In this document: piece by piece, positions 24,142 through 33,440 of the stretch | Layout of the letters: each line of letters opens with the position of its first letter | Position numbering within the stretch: position 1 is the stretch's first letter | IMG/VR virus record: IMGVR_UViG_3300045973_000445 | Location: 1-64,000 of that record | Direction: 5' to 3' (one strand) | DNA: 64,000 nt | DNA from: a virus | Notes under the pieces: model-generated | The model's input: only the letters and a program-made list of their open reading frames with translations | Told to the model about the DNA's origin: nothing | Databases searched by the model: none | Position numbers and translations under genes: made by a program

Positions 24142-24760
24142 TATATCTCAACTACGATCTCATCTGGAGCAACAGAAAGGCAAGCGAGCCGAGGTTGTTA
24201 AAACGATAGACGACACCCAGCTGGAGGTTAAGGAGCTGGAGAAGTCCATGAGACGTCACGAGGAGGCTCGTGAGATTGTTCGGGCTGTGGGATTAAAAAC
24301 ACAGCAACAAATCCAATATCACATATCTGATATCACATCATTGGCTATGGAAGCCGTCTTTAACAATCCCTACGAACTGAAGGTAGAGTTTATCCAACGT
24401 AGGAATAAAACCGAATGCGACCTGTATTTTTTAAGGGATGGGAATCGGGTGGATCCTTTGGAAGGTGGAGGTGGTGGAGCTGCCGACGTAGCATCCTTCG
24501 CATTGCGAGTGGCCAGCTGGTCGATGCAAATCCCACGCACCCGAAATGTGCTGGTGCTAGATGAGCCTTTCAAACATCTAAAGGGAGAGAATGAAAACAA
24601 GAGGATGCTGGATATGATCCGGAAAATCTCCCAGGAATTGAAAGTTCAGATCATTATGATCAGTGATGAGCGCATCAGCCGTGAGGCTACTATTGAAGCT
24701 ACGGATAGGCTATTTGAAACAAAGATTAGGCGAGGTATTACTGAAGTAACTGTAACATAA
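24134..24760 (+). CDS. Rad50/SbcC-like ATPase, C-terminal half
   Basis: The product begins with a coiled coil (about 1-60), then the C-terminal ATPase lobe. The signature motif region is EGGGGGAADVASFALRVA and Walker B is VLVLDEPFKHL, followed by a D-loop-like segment and MISDERIS. It complements the 21100-22149 half, which carries Walker A. The start ATG at 24134 is chosen over a TTG one codon upstream. The last base overlaps the next HNH gene ATG. No zinc hook is visible here, so the hook would come only from the N-half protein. Confidence 0.87.
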   Translation: MNSISQLRSHLEQQKGKRAEVVKTIDDTQLEVKELEKSMRRHEEAREIVRAVGLKTQQQIQYHISDITSLAMEAVFNNPYELKVEFIQRRNKTECDLYFLRDGNRVDPLEGGGGGAADVASFALRVASWSMQIPRTRNVLVLDEPFKHLKGENENKRMLDMIRKISQELKVQIIMISDERISREATIEATDRLFETKIRRGITEVTVT

Positions 24761-25149
24761 TGACTAAGAAAGAACGAATAGCTGTCTGGAATAAATACAA
24801 CAAACACTGTGCTTATTGTGGCAAAGAGATAGCTTATAATGAAATGCAGGTTGATCACAAGCATCCTCAGCATTTGGCTTTTTGGAATCAGCATCTTGTC
24901 ATGAGGGAAAAGTATCATTTAACAAATGATATAAATGATTTTGAAAACCTCATGCCTTCCTGTAGACGCTGTAATCATTATAAACGAGGTGAGCGTCTAG
25001 AAACATTCCGAAAGTCAATGCTAACCCTACATAAACGATTGCAAGAGATCTATATAAATAAAGTAGCCATTGATTATGGTATTATTACCATGCATACTTG
25101 GGATGGTGTTTTTTATTTTGAACATGATGAATCAGGAGACGGCAGTTAA
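24760..25149 (+). CDS. HNH endonuclease, 129 aa
   Basis: The HNH domain is compact: CAYCGKEI, VDHKHPQHLAF, then ENLMPSCRRCNHYKRGER. Two CxxC pairs bind zinc and the DH pair is the catalytic entry. The order is that of free-standing HNH homing enzymes or McrA-like nucleases. It is fused directly to the Rad50-C stop by a one-base overlap. The following NUMOD-like gene may have been one protein with it in the past. Confidence 0.82.
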   Translation: MTKKERIAVWNKYNKHCAYCGKEIAYNEMQVDHKHPQHLAFWNQHLVMREKYHLTNDINDFENLMPSCRRCNHYKRGERLETFRKSMLTLHKRLQEIYINKVAIDYGIITMHTWDGVFYFEHDESGDGS

Positions 25150-25501
25150 TAAAATGATGCTGGAGATAGAAATCCAAGAAGCTCTTCTTGTTGAGGATAG
25201 ATATACCCTAGAAGAACGTCATGAGTATTTAAAATCAACCATCAAGCAGAAACTTCAATTGATGTGGGTGGTTGGTTATGATCATAATTTTATAGTTCCA
25301 CATAGTAATGGTTGTAAAAAACCAGTAACACAATTTGGATCTGATATGAAATACATAGCGGAATATCCCAGTGCCAAATTCATAACAGACAATCTAAAAA
25401 TATCCAAGCACACTATATTAAATGCATTAAAAGATAATCATTTAACTCGTCAGGGGTATTATTGGTTCTACACAGATGAATTACTCAGCAAATCAATATA
25501 G
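25127..25501 (+). CDS. NUMOD1-like DNA-binding protein, 124 aa
   Basis: The C-terminal part (IAEYPSAKFITDNLKISKHTI, then NHLTRQGYYWFY) fits the NUMOD1 helix-turn-helix repeat that accompanies homing endonucleases. The rest is unrecognised. The start is uncertain: ATG 25127 (or 25124) overlaps the HNH gene, and ATG 25154 lies after it. With the HNH upstream it may be the separated DNA-recognition part of one homing enzyme. The 3' end overlaps the convergent minus-strand gene by 34 bases, and no terminator is seen at this junction. Confidence 0.6.
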   Translation: MNQETAVNKMMLEIEIQEALLVEDRYTLEERHEYLKSTIKQKLQLMWVVGYDHNFIVPHSNGCKKPVTQFGSDMKYIAEYPSAKFITDNLKISKHTILNALKDNHLTRQGYYWFYTDELLSKSI

Positions 25502-25986
25502 AAGCTGGACGGGAATATCCGAGTAACACAATCTATATTTTTCCGAACCACTCCAGATTCTATTTTAAGTATCACCTCTCTGTCTTCTATAAGACATTCC
25601 TGAATCCTTCCTATTTCCACTTCATTATTAATAACAACACGAACACTTGTACCAATCATGTAATAGTATGAAATATCCCAGTGGCCTTTGATTTTCAACT
25701 GATACTCATCCCGATAGCAAAACGAGGGCATCCCATCCTTCTTAAAGAACTTCTGAAGGTACTTCTCTCGCTGAACCATATTATTGAATATAGTAGGGAT
25801 GCAGTTCTCCAGAGCTATCTGATCTATCTTTTCCTTCTTCTTTGCACAGATATCGGCAAACTTCTTCTTGTCAAAGGGTCTCTGATAAATCAATTCTCTA
25901 AATCGATAGCACAGATATTCCATCTGCAACCGGCTAAAGAAGTCTGACAAAGGAATGATTCGAGTACGAGGTAGTGTTGCTGTCAT
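25468..25986 (-). CDS. Hypothetical protein downstream of terminase, 172 aa
   Basis: The start is ATG 25986 (MTATLPRTRIIP), one base from the terminase stop. The product is basic, with charged helices in the N-terminal half and a beta-rich C-terminus (YMIGTSVRVVINNEVEIGRIQECLIEDREVILKIE). Not recognised. It lies at the extreme 3' end of the structural operon. The convergent overlap with the + strand NUMOD-like gene is unusual. Confidence 0.7.
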   Translation of the reverse strand: MTATLPRTRIIPLSDFFSRLQMEYLCYRFRELIYQRPFDKKKFADICAKKKEKIDQIALENCIPTIFNNMVQREKYLQKFFKKDGMPSFCYRDEYQLKIKGHWDISYYYMIGTSVRVVINNEVEIGRIQECLIEDREVILKIESGVVRKNIDCVTRIFPSSFYIDLLSNSSV

Positions 25987-25987
25987 G

Positions 25988-27673
25988 TTACATGTAATGA
26001 ACTTTAAATACAGATTTGGCTTCCCGAAGGTCAGTGATAGCAAAGAAGGAGCTCATAGCACCGTCATCGTGATCTGAGCTCGATTCCAGCTTACCACTAT
26101 CCTCATGGAAGGTGACGCTATTAAACTCCCCACACAGCCATGCGAAGGTGTTTTTACTCTCCTCATTGCCATAGGGTATTTTGATCTCTCCTCTTTCGAA
26201 CATTGCACTTAAACTAGGTAGTCCTTCATATAAATCCTTCTTAAGGTTTGACTCTGTTATAAAGGATTCTATATTAGCTACACCTCTCTCTTTGACCAAT
26301 TCAATCATTACGCTTTGAAAACCATTACCCTCAGCCACAATTTTATTGGGTCGGAATCTATTATTCAAAGAAACAATCTCAGATACCTGTTCTCCATGAG
26401 GCATTCCCTTTTTGCGGAAGACATGAAGCAGATAGTATTTCTTATCCTCTCCTCGTCCCCAAACGCTAAACACAGAATAGTCAGCACTGACAGCTCCTGA
26501 TATAGCAAAGTCACAGCCTAGCACAACTCGCTCTAGCTTCACTGGGAATGAATCTATATTGTTTACTAGTGAGATACTATCCATCCCAACCTTAGCCCTA
26601 TTGAGGTACTCCCACGGGAACAGGGATGAGTAATCACTTATTGGTTTAACTAGGTGCTCTCTAGTAAACACGATACTACCCAGAGATTCCTTCAGCTCCA
26701 TCAGCTTTTTAAAGTCATATCGATCTGGAGCAAGAATACGACCATCAGGAAATATTCCAGGATAAATAAATGTCTTAAAGTTGGGGTCTTCTTTTATCCG
26801 AGAGTACAAATCCTGGGAGTGAAATGGCGTACCTGATACGATTAAGTACCCTCCAGATTCCACGATGTTCATGATTTCTGCATAAAATACCTCCTCAAAC
26901 TTATCTCTCTGATCTTTTGAATACAGACAGGACTTATCCAAGAAGTCGTCCACGACAACATTGCCTACGTGCAATCCCCTGATAAATGAACCCTTTGAAC
27001 GGAGAAGAATAGATGCTCCGTTTTTAGTTCGGATTTGCTCTTTTCCTAGATCATTTCTACTATCTGGTAATAAGATATCATGTAAGAAGTCGTTTACACG
27101 AATCTCCTCTACAATTTTTTCCAAATGTAAGATACCTAGTTTGCTCTCATTGGTAATTAGAACTGTTTCTTTACAGTTTCGATTCTCTCTTGTATCTTTA
27201 GACATCCAACTAGGTCTCCGATAGCTATAGGCTCTCCAGAGGGGAAACGCAAAGCAAAAATTAAAACTCTTCCCACTTCCCCTTTCACATTGAAATGAAC
27301 TCCAGTGATATAACTGTAGTAAATTACACCATTCTATGTTGCGCCACCCCATCGTAAAATTAGGAAGCATGGTAGCTATGAAGTAATTCAGAGATTGTAT
27401 CTTCATCGTCTCATCCATCACAGATTCCAGCTGTGGTAGATAGTCTATGCTTTCTGGATCAATAGATATAGCATTGGTATGAACCACCCGATGTGTCTCC
27501 TGAAGCATACTTAGGAAAAGTTTATCTAAGTCATTATCATATCCACTCATCAATTCATTTAATGCTGCTGGAGATAGGTTGTTTATGATCTGATCCACGT
27601 AGGTGTATAAATCCCTACGCTCCCCCTTAGTTAGAATCTTACCGTTGATAGTATCTGTGTACCCTCTTTCCAT
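25988..27673 (-). CDS. terL: Terminase large subunit
   Basis: The 561-residue packaging motor/nuclease has Walker A CERGSGKSF (about residue 129), preceded by WSSFQ, and Walker B VVVDDFLDK. A GTPF motif (SGTPFHS) follows as coupling motif. The C-terminal nuclease has GCDFAISG (Asp), VAEGNGFQ (Glu) and SDHDDGAMS (Asp). It packages DNA into the prohead. Oddly, it sits at the far end of the structural cluster, next to tail-fibre genes, not beside the portal. No small terminase was identified; the upstream 190-residue gene is a weak candidate. Confidence 0.9.
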   Translation of the reverse strand: MERGYTDTINGKILTKGERRDLYTYVDQIINNLSPAALNELMSGYDNDLDKLFLSMLQETHRVVHTNAISIDPESIDYLPQLESVMDETMKIQSLNYFIATMLPNFTMGWRNIEWCNLLQLYHWSSFQCERGSGKSFNFCFAFPLWRAYSYRRPSWMSKDTRENRNCKETVLITNESKLGILHLEKIVEEIRVNDFLHDILLPDSRNDLGKEQIRTKNGASILLRSKGSFIRGLHVGNVVVDDFLDKSCLYSKDQRDKFEEVFYAEIMNIVESGGYLIVSGTPFHSQDLYSRIKEDPNFKTFIYPGIFPDGRILAPDRYDFKKLMELKESLGSIVFTREHLVKPISDYSSLFPWEYLNRAKVGMDSISLVNNIDSFPVKLERVVLGCDFAISGAVSADYSVFSVWGRGEDKKYYLLHVFRKKGMPHGEQVSEIVSLNNRFRPNKIVAEGNGFQSVMIELVKERGVANIESFITESNLKKDLYEGLPSLSAMFERGEIKIPYGNEESKNTFAWLCGEFNSVTFHEDSGKLESSSDHDDGAMSSFFAITDLREAKSVFKVHYM

Positions 27674-27678
27674 AATAA

Positions 27679-28251
27679 TTACTCTGTACGCTCGTTGATA
27701 AAAGTAATCCCAGAATAGTGACTCATGTATTCGTCAAGAAGGACAAAGTCAGCGTCTCGCTGATCCATATCAGAATATGATATAACTTTGTTAGAAGTGA
27801 CATTCTTGGCGGAGGTTGTTTCGGGCAAAGGGTTGATAATAATGAGATATTCCATTACCCCCTTAGTTACTTTATACTCGTCTTTTTTCTCATAGCACAG
27901 GACATGTTCCAAGTCCATCCTGTAGCCTTTGAAGTGAATCCAGTTTCGTGTAAAAATAAGGCCTGTTTTAAAGGGGTTTGTGGGCTTTATTCCCTCGGTG
28001 GCGATGTCAGCTTCGTCTTCGGGCAAAACCACAGCCTTAGCGTTTAAACCAGCCAAAGCCTCTCGGATTTCGCTATCCTTGAGATATTTATATTGCTCTA
28101 GTACGATTTTGATTTTTGCCAGCCCTGCTTTATCCATAAGAGCTATCAGCTCTGTGATGATTAACCCATCAGCTGTGCTTATGGGATGGATTAATGCTTG
28201 TTTTAATTCTTTCGGGTAACGCTTACTCGATGATTCCAGATATGTATTCAT
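27679..28251 (-). CDS. Hypothetical protein upstream of terminase, 190 aa
   Basis: The N-terminal half is helical with KELKQALIHPISTADGLIITELIALMDKA, followed by KYLKDSEIREALAGLNAKAVVLPEDE, compatible with a helix-turn-helix. The C-terminal half is beta-rich (LIFTRNWIHFKGYRMDLEHV). It is preceded by a good TAAATTTG box. A small-terminase role is possible from position directly upstream of the large subunit, but no diagnostic motif was seen. Confidence 0.6.
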   Translation of the reverse strand: MNTYLESSSKRYPKELKQALIHPISTADGLIITELIALMDKAGLAKIKIVLEQYKYLKDSEIREALAGLNAKAVVLPEDEADIATEGIKPTNPFKTGLIFTRNWIHFKGYRMDLEHVLCYEKKDEYKVTKGVMEYLIIINPLPETTSAKNVTSNKVISYSDMDQRDADFVLLDEYMSHYSGITFINERTE

Positions 28252-28255
28252 ATAA

Positions 28256-28263
28256 CAAATTTA
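28256..28263 (-). promoter_or_regulatory. TAnnTTTG-type promoter box
   Basis: Read on the minus strand, TAAATTTG lies 4 bases before the ATG at 28251. It fits the Bacteroidota -7 consensus and would drive the gene before terminase. Confidence 0.5.
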
Positions 28264-28271
28264 TTTATTTA

Positions 28272-28889
28272 TCAAATTAAGTCTGTACCAATATCAGCAC
28301 CGTAATAATAATCAGCACCCCAAACTAGTTTAATAGAAATACTGTCTTGTTTTGTCGGCACGACAGGAATGACAAGATCAGAGTTGTTAGGATCCGTGGT
28401 ATATAGATTAGCATCAGATTGTACTAAAGAAGCCAAGTCAGCTATCAGCTGACGAGATATCCAAAGCCCCAACATACCATCAATCTCCACTGATCCTAGT
28501 GAAACTGCATTGTTTATTCCATTAGCCTCATAGAAATCAGCGTATATGGGTTTGCTGTTTTTAGTAGGTATGTGTTCCATTGCCAATACTCCATTAGCAT
28601 CGGCTACTAGATCAACAGCAGCCACTAAAAACTTTGAATAGCTCCCTACAGGAAATTCGAACCACAGCCAAAGGTTCTCTACGGCTACTCCCGTTTCATT
28701 TTTAAGAACCAGTCCCACGTACTCATCTTCTGGGATGTCCTTAGAGAGCAAAAACTGGGATATCTCACCAAACAGATTATCAAAGGCATCGTTTGGTAAT
28801 GGGCTTAGTGCTTTATAGCCACCAAGAGATAATCTCGGATCATTTTGAATCTGATCTTGATTTACAGAATTTGTATAGTATAATTTCAT
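28272..28889 (-). CDS. Virion-associated protein, 205 aa (tail tip region)
   Basis: Not recognised by motif. It is a beta-rich protein with NETGVAVENLWLWFEFP and repeated short strands, ending in GADYYYGADIGT. It lies between terminase-side genes and the tail fibre, with one base to the latter. A tail-fibre assembly or distal tail role is likely by position. Confidence 0.6.
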   Translation of the reverse strand: MKLYYTNSVNQDQIQNDPRLSLGGYKALSPLPNDAFDNLFGEISQFLLSKDIPEDEYVGLVLKNETGVAVENLWLWFEFPVGSYSKFLVAAVDLVADANGVLAMEHIPTKNSKPIYADFYEANGINNAVSLGSVEIDGMLGLWISRQLIADLASLVQSDANLYTTDPNNSDLVIPVVPTKQDSISIKLVWGADYYYGADIGTDLI

Positions 28890-28890
28890 A

Positions 28891-30516
28891 TTAAGCTATA
28901 TATTGAATTGTTACCCACCCCCTATTATAACTAGTTGCAGCAAATGCAGGATCATTAAAAATACCAGTATCAGATCTTAAAAGAATGAGATTGGTTGCAT
29001 TCACATACCAACAACCATTAGGAACTACAGCATTACCATGATCAAGAGGGAATCGAACTGAATCATCATCTCTTCTTATCAAAACTAGAACAGTTCTGAT
29101 CTTAGTCCAAGTTAAACCATGAGCAATTGCCTTAGTACCAGTACTATCCATATTCCAATCTCCTATCTCAACAACTACAGTTAATAGTAAACCCTGTTCA
29201 TCTTTTGAATACACATTAAGATTACCCCTTGAAGCAGCTGCATCAACATCACTTAGATTGGCACTTTTCAAACATCTTAAATTATGCTTAACATCTGCTG
29301 CTGTTGTTAAGTCTACGCCTAAATTTGAAGCTGCTGTGGCTGCATTCACATCACTTAAATTAGCACTCTTCAGACATCTTAAAGCAAGAGCTGCATCTAC
29401 TTGAGCTGTTGTATAGATAACTAGTTTTGCTAACCATGAACTAACTGTAATATTATCAGCCCCCACATTAGCCTTTCCAGATACATTTGTCATAGCATCT
29501 ATCTGAGCCATAGTATAAACACTTAATAAAGATCTCCATGTAGCAAGATTCCCAGCTGTTAAGTTTCCTCCATCTATTGCAGCTTTTCCAGAAAGATAAG
29601 AAGTAATCTGAGCCTGTGTGTATACACTTAATTTAGCTAACCATGAATTAACTGTAATATTATCAGCACCTATATTAGCCTTACTAGCATCTCCTACATT
29701 TATATTACTAATATTAAACCTGTAGTAATAACTCAGTCTCTTATCATAAAGTGTTACAGCAGCTCCGTTGCAATATACTCTCGCAATATAAAATTCTTCA
29801 TCTGTTGTAAGTCCAATTATAGGAGCTGTATCATTAACCTCTTCTGCTACAAACTCAATATTGCAACTATCGTATGAATACAAACCCGTAGATGTAATTG
29901 CAGCTACTGATGTATTTACAGAGAAAGCACCTAATACAACATATCTTAACTGTGTCTCTACCGTGAGATTCCCTGCGATGATTGCTGTATTATCTGAAAC
30001 AACGTTAACCACTTCATACGTCCCACTATTTGTTGCTGGGGTAAGTGTTCCGTCATCCGCCTGTGTGTAGAATTTTATTTTTACAGGAAACCCTGAAGAA
30101 CTACCTCTTAACACTTCTGTAAACAGTGTACTAGCACCGGAAATAGTACCATCTACGGCTATATTGACAAACCCAGGTTCATAATTATCATATCGATGAG
30201 AAATCTTCACCCAATACCATAAACTATCTGTAGGGACAGGTAAGTTATCAAAAGCTCTCTGATAAATCATAGCCCCATTCTTATCCAAAGCATAACTATC
30301 AGCTCCGATTTTAATAGTATTTGCATTCGTCCCAACCTCAACTTTAAAGGCTGTATCATTAGTTGTAGTTGTACCCTGTTGAAGAATCCCAAAAGATTGA
30401 GCATTACTCACAAATAAAAACAAAGCAGCATTATCATTGATAAAACTCATTAATCGATCCAATTCCTCTTTTTCTAAGAAACTGTCTCTATAAACGTTTA
30501 ACTTACCTTTTGACAT
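28891..30516 (-). CDS. Tail fibre protein with internal repeats, 541 aa
   Basis: After an N-terminal block that probably attaches to the baseplate (residues 1-100) there is a beta-rich region. From about 290 to 430 come fibre-type repeats: ADNITVNSWLAKL and ADNITVSSWLAKL, and two copies of LRCLKSANLSDV, joined by short helical linkers (YTQAQI, YTMAQI, YTTAQV). The AASNLGV-like words are typical of phage tail fibres. The C-terminal 100 residues may be the receptor-binding tip. Host binding is inferred from the fibre pattern and place after the baseplate. Confidence 0.75.
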   Translation of the reverse strand: MSKGKLNVYRDSFLEKEELDRLMSFINDNAALFLFVSNAQSFGILQQGTTTTNDTAFKVEVGTNANTIKIGADSYALDKNGAMIYQRAFDNLPVPTDSLWYWVKISHRYDNYEPGFVNIAVDGTISGASTLFTEVLRGSSSGFPVKIKFYTQADDGTLTPATNSGTYEVVNVVSDNTAIIAGNLTVETQLRYVVLGAFSVNTSVAAITSTGLYSYDSCNIEFVAEEVNDTAPIIGLTTDEEFYIARVYCNGAAVTLYDKRLSYYYRFNISNINVGDASKANIGADNITVNSWLAKLSVYTQAQITSYLSGKAAIDGGNLTAGNLATWRSLLSVYTMAQIDAMTNVSGKANVGADNITVSSWLAKLVIYTTAQVDAALALRCLKSANLSDVNAATAASNLGVDLTTAADVKHNLRCLKSANLSDVDAAASRGNLNVYSKDEQGLLLTVVVEIGDWNMDSTGTKAIAHGLTWTKIRTVLVLIRRDDDSVRFPLDHGNAVVPNGCWYVNATNLILLRSDTGIFNDPAFAATSYNRGWVTIQYIA

Positions 30517-30518
30517 AA

Positions 30519-32156
30519 TTATAAGAATTTTAATAGTGAAAATGAATTATATGGAATCAGCTGTTCATCAATGATCTTCTTTACTTGAGCATCACTGTAA
30601 TCAGCACTTCGATTTCGTAGATAACCTAATATAAAGTTTCTTGAAGAAAGTAAACCTCTTGAAAACCAGAGTGATGCTGGGCGTATCTTAATATCCCAAA
30701 TACTAACAATATCTCCTGTAGGAACACCCGTTGAATTTTCAACAATGATTAGGGGAATTAAGAATACTGTATTATAACGAGATCGGAGATTTTGTCCAAA
30801 CCCTATATTTAAAGTATCTCCTGTTACTAGAAGACTATCTGAAGCGTTTAATACCCCCCGAACCCAATACTCCGTGTTAAGTTTCTTTAATGCTAGTTTT
30901 GTAAAGAAACGATTATTAACTGTTCCGTCCGTAATTTGTGTAGCACTTACAGCTGTACCGTTCATGTCGTATAAAGCTACACCAAAAGATAAATCAGCAA
31001 TAAGTGATGTCTGTTTTAAAACTTTAAAACTGATCTCATAACTCAAAGATGGGTCAATAACTACAGCCTTTGCGAGATCAAACACGGATGAACCGATACC
31101 ACAACTCAAACCATCAGGAACATTCGCTATCTGTATTTTCTGATTGGGAACAGAAAGATAGGATTCTTCTATTAAAGGATATCTACTAATATCTACTACT
31201 TCACTATCATATTCATAGGCTTTTATCAAATTTTCAATGTTGTCTGCTCCGGTATATAAAGGAGAACTCTGCCCAATACACCATCCCAATTCAAATCTTG
31301 AAGTGGGAGCAACTAAACATTCATCTGTTAAATCTGTATTCAGTAATCGCACTAATTCCCCATCTACATCAGCATTTAACAAATCCACCCCAATACCCCC
31401 ACCATAGTATGTTGTATCAGCTGAAATATCAAAACTACCAAGTCCCCTACGATAAATTTCTTTTGTCCCTCTTAATTTAATCTCATTAATATAATTAGCA
31501 TATACATACAGAAGCTCCTCAATGTCTGGGTTATTTCTCATGTACACCCCTCTTCCCTTTACATATTCCCGCATCAAAGAGGTATTGGCTGCTATGTTTT
31601 CAAACCCACGAGCATAATAAACAAGTACAGCAAAAAAATGTGTAATAGAAAACCAAAAGGCTATATAGTCACTATCATCTTTTGAACCAGTATTTCTAGT
31701 AATATAATTCGGAATGATTCCATTCTTATAAAGTTTTTCCAAAACATTTAAAGCCCAGCCAAGAACAGATACGTTATTTGAAGTAAAGAACGGAGAAAAC
31801 ATTGAGCCTCCAAAAATAGGAAAGTCTAATGGAAGAAGTGTCCCAGCAATATCAACACTAGTAAACCCTATATCCGAACCGACTCCTATTCTCTTGTATC
31901 TATACTCTATAACAAAATAGTTTATCTTTTCAATGACAATATTCTGAATATTAAGAGTCGTTAATTCAATCCAATCTGTAAAAGTTAGACCTCCATTAAT
32001 AGAATATCTAAAAGTCTTTTGAAAATATGTAGTACCAGTTTCTCCTGTTGTAGCGTCTGAAAAAGAAGTCAAAGCTACAATCCCTACTATAGGAACATCG
32101 GTTTGAATACTTATAATATCCCCGTCTTCTGTTGCTCTGTTTTCAATTACTGCCAT
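30519..32156 (-). CDS. Baseplate/tail structural protein, 545 aa
   Basis: A long beta-rich protein with an N-terminal Ig-like region (IVGIVALTSFSDATTGETGTTYFQ). The middle is aromatic and helical (AFWFSITHFFAVLVYYARGF) and the end has FILGYLRNRSADYSDAQ. It sits between the FISUMP adhesin genes and the tail fibre, 2 bases from the latter. It could connect the fibre to the baseplate (inference). Confidence 0.65.
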   Translation of the reverse strand: MAVIENRATEDGDIISIQTDVPIVGIVALTSFSDATTGETGTTYFQKTFRYSINGGLTFTDWIELTTLNIQNIVIEKINYFVIEYRYKRIGVGSDIGFTSVDIAGTLLPLDFPIFGGSMFSPFFTSNNVSVLGWALNVLEKLYKNGIIPNYITRNTGSKDDSDYIAFWFSITHFFAVLVYYARGFENIAANTSLMREYVKGRGVYMRNNPDIEELLYVYANYINEIKLRGTKEIYRRGLGSFDISADTTYYGGGIGVDLLNADVDGELVRLLNTDLTDECLVAPTSRFELGWCIGQSSPLYTGADNIENLIKAYEYDSEVVDISRYPLIEESYLSVPNQKIQIANVPDGLSCGIGSSVFDLAKAVVIDPSLSYEISFKVLKQTSLIADLSFGVALYDMNGTAVSATQITDGTVNNRFFTKLALKKLNTEYWVRGVLNASDSLLVTGDTLNIGFGQNLRSRYNTVFLIPLIIVENSTGVPTGDIVSIWDIKIRPASLWFSRGLLSSRNFILGYLRNRSADYSDAQVKKIIDEQLIPYNSFSLLKFL

Positions 32157-32157
32157 A

Positions 32158-32496
32158 CTACACTGCTTTTGTCATAACAACATACTGCCAATTTGCTCCA
32201 TCTGATTCAACCAAGTATACTAGTGTGGTTCCTGTTGTATCTGTTATAGTACACTTATACCCAGCACCAGCCACAACAGCAGTTATACCTATAATTGTAT
32301 TTAATTCTGCGTTTGTTGGAGCTCCGTCTGTTACAGCACCTGTTAAATACAATTGTACAGGCTGCCACTTCAAAGTTATTATGTTATATAGTTTTAATAC
32401 ATTAACTGTTGTATCATACCATAAAACATCTGTACGAATTGGAGCTGTAGTCTGACGAAATGTTCCTTTAACTAGTCCTAGATTCCTTGTTTCCAT
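32158..32496 (-). CDS. Small adhesin-module paralogue, 112 aa
   Basis: Start is ATG 32496 (METRNLGLVKGTFRQ), overlapping no gene; the upstream in-frame ATG at 32517 would overlap the neighbour. It matches the first about 110 residues of the adjacent FISUMP gene (SSNLGLTKTIFRQATAP... DVLWYDT...): both carry FRQxTAP, TDVLWYDT and a VxVGAGxxxTI core. It is a standalone copy of the N-terminal module without a FISUMP domain. It may be a trimerisation or attachment unit. Recent enough duplication to be obvious, but diverged. Confidence 0.7.
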   Translation of the reverse strand: METRNLGLVKGTFRQTTAPIRTDVLWYDTTVNVLKLYNIITLKWQPVQLYLTGAVTDGAPTNAELNTIIGITAVVAGAGYKCTITDTTGTTLVYLVESDGANWQYVVMTKAV

Positions 32497-32501
32497 TATT
32501 C

Positions 32502-33428
32502 TTAATCTTTTACACAATGAACAGAAAAACCCATCGGTTTATCAAAATTACCTTGAGTAATATAGTCATAATACCCTAATATATAATAGGCACGAGCTTT
32601 TCCAACACTATATGAATCAGCACTCCACCATACACCATAATCACCTAAACTATTGAAAGCCCCATTATTACTTTGTCTTTGTCCTCCTGGTACTGCTGTA
32701 AACCCAGTTGAATTAGTTGCTCCATTATTAATACTCCAATGAGCTATTCCTACTTCTTTAAGTGATCCCCCACCATGTTCCCACCCACCCACAGAAGCAA
32801 TTAAAGCTTCCCAGTCAGCATTTGTAGCTACATGATATCCGGCAGGGGCTATTCCATGTGCATTATGAACAGCATACCAATTATACATCAGTCCATAAAC
32901 TTCAGCATAAACAGGGTCATTATTATAATAACAACAAGCTCCAGCAGTATCAGCATCCCAACTAGCATTAGATGTTAAAATTGGAATAGAAGTACCATCA
33001 GCATACTTCGTTGCTTTTAGTGGTTCAACTAGCCATGTCTGAGCACCTACTATTACTTTATTATATTCATTCCCATTAGCATCTGTAACACCTACATTCT
33101 TTATACTTACTCTGTAAAACCATGAAGTCCCGTCTGAAGTTATTTGATACAATAAACTATCTGTTGTATTTAAAATTGTTACTTGAAAACCAGCTCCAAC
33201 CTGTACAGGTGTTAAACCAATTACTGTTGTAATCTGAGCACTTGTTGGGGTCGTTGCTGTTAGTGTTCCTGATAGCTGTGAACGATATAGTACTGTCCAA
33301 GTAAGAGTCGGAATGTGAAAATACTTAAATACATTATTTATAGTATCATACCATAAAACATCAGTAACAGCAGGTGCTGTAGCCTGTCGAAATATTGTCT
33401 TTGTTAGTCCTAAATTACTTGATAACAT
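32502..33428 (-). CDS. FISUMP-domain tail adhesin, 308 aa
   Basis: Residues 1-110 are the module shared with the downstream 112-residue protein. Residues about 113-308 form a FISUMP domain: DANGNEYNKVIVGAQTWLVEPL, TKYADGT, then LMYNWYAVHN, GYHVATNADW, and a C-terminal GVWWSAD...GFSVHCVKD. FISUMP folds are C-type-lectin-like and often displayed on Bacteroidota surfaces or phage tails. It is probably a receptor-binding protein. The C-terminus is the kind that is diversified in some phages; no reverse transcriptase is visible in this window. Confidence 0.78.
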   Translation of the reverse strand: MLSSNLGLTKTIFRQATAPAVTDVLWYDTINNVFKYFHIPTLTWTVLYRSQLSGTLTATTPTSAQITTVIGLTPVQVGAGFQVTILNTTDSLLYQITSDGTSWFYRVSIKNVGVTDANGNEYNKVIVGAQTWLVEPLKATKYADGTSIPILTSNASWDADTAGACCYYNNDPVYAEVYGLMYNWYAVHNAHGIAPAGYHVATNADWEALIASVGGWEHGGGSLKEVGIAHWSINNGATNSTGFTAVPGGQRQSNNGAFNSLGDYGVWWSADSYSVGKARAYYILGYYDYITQGNFDKPMGFSVHCVKD

Positions 33429-33440
33429 TCTTTCTAGTTT

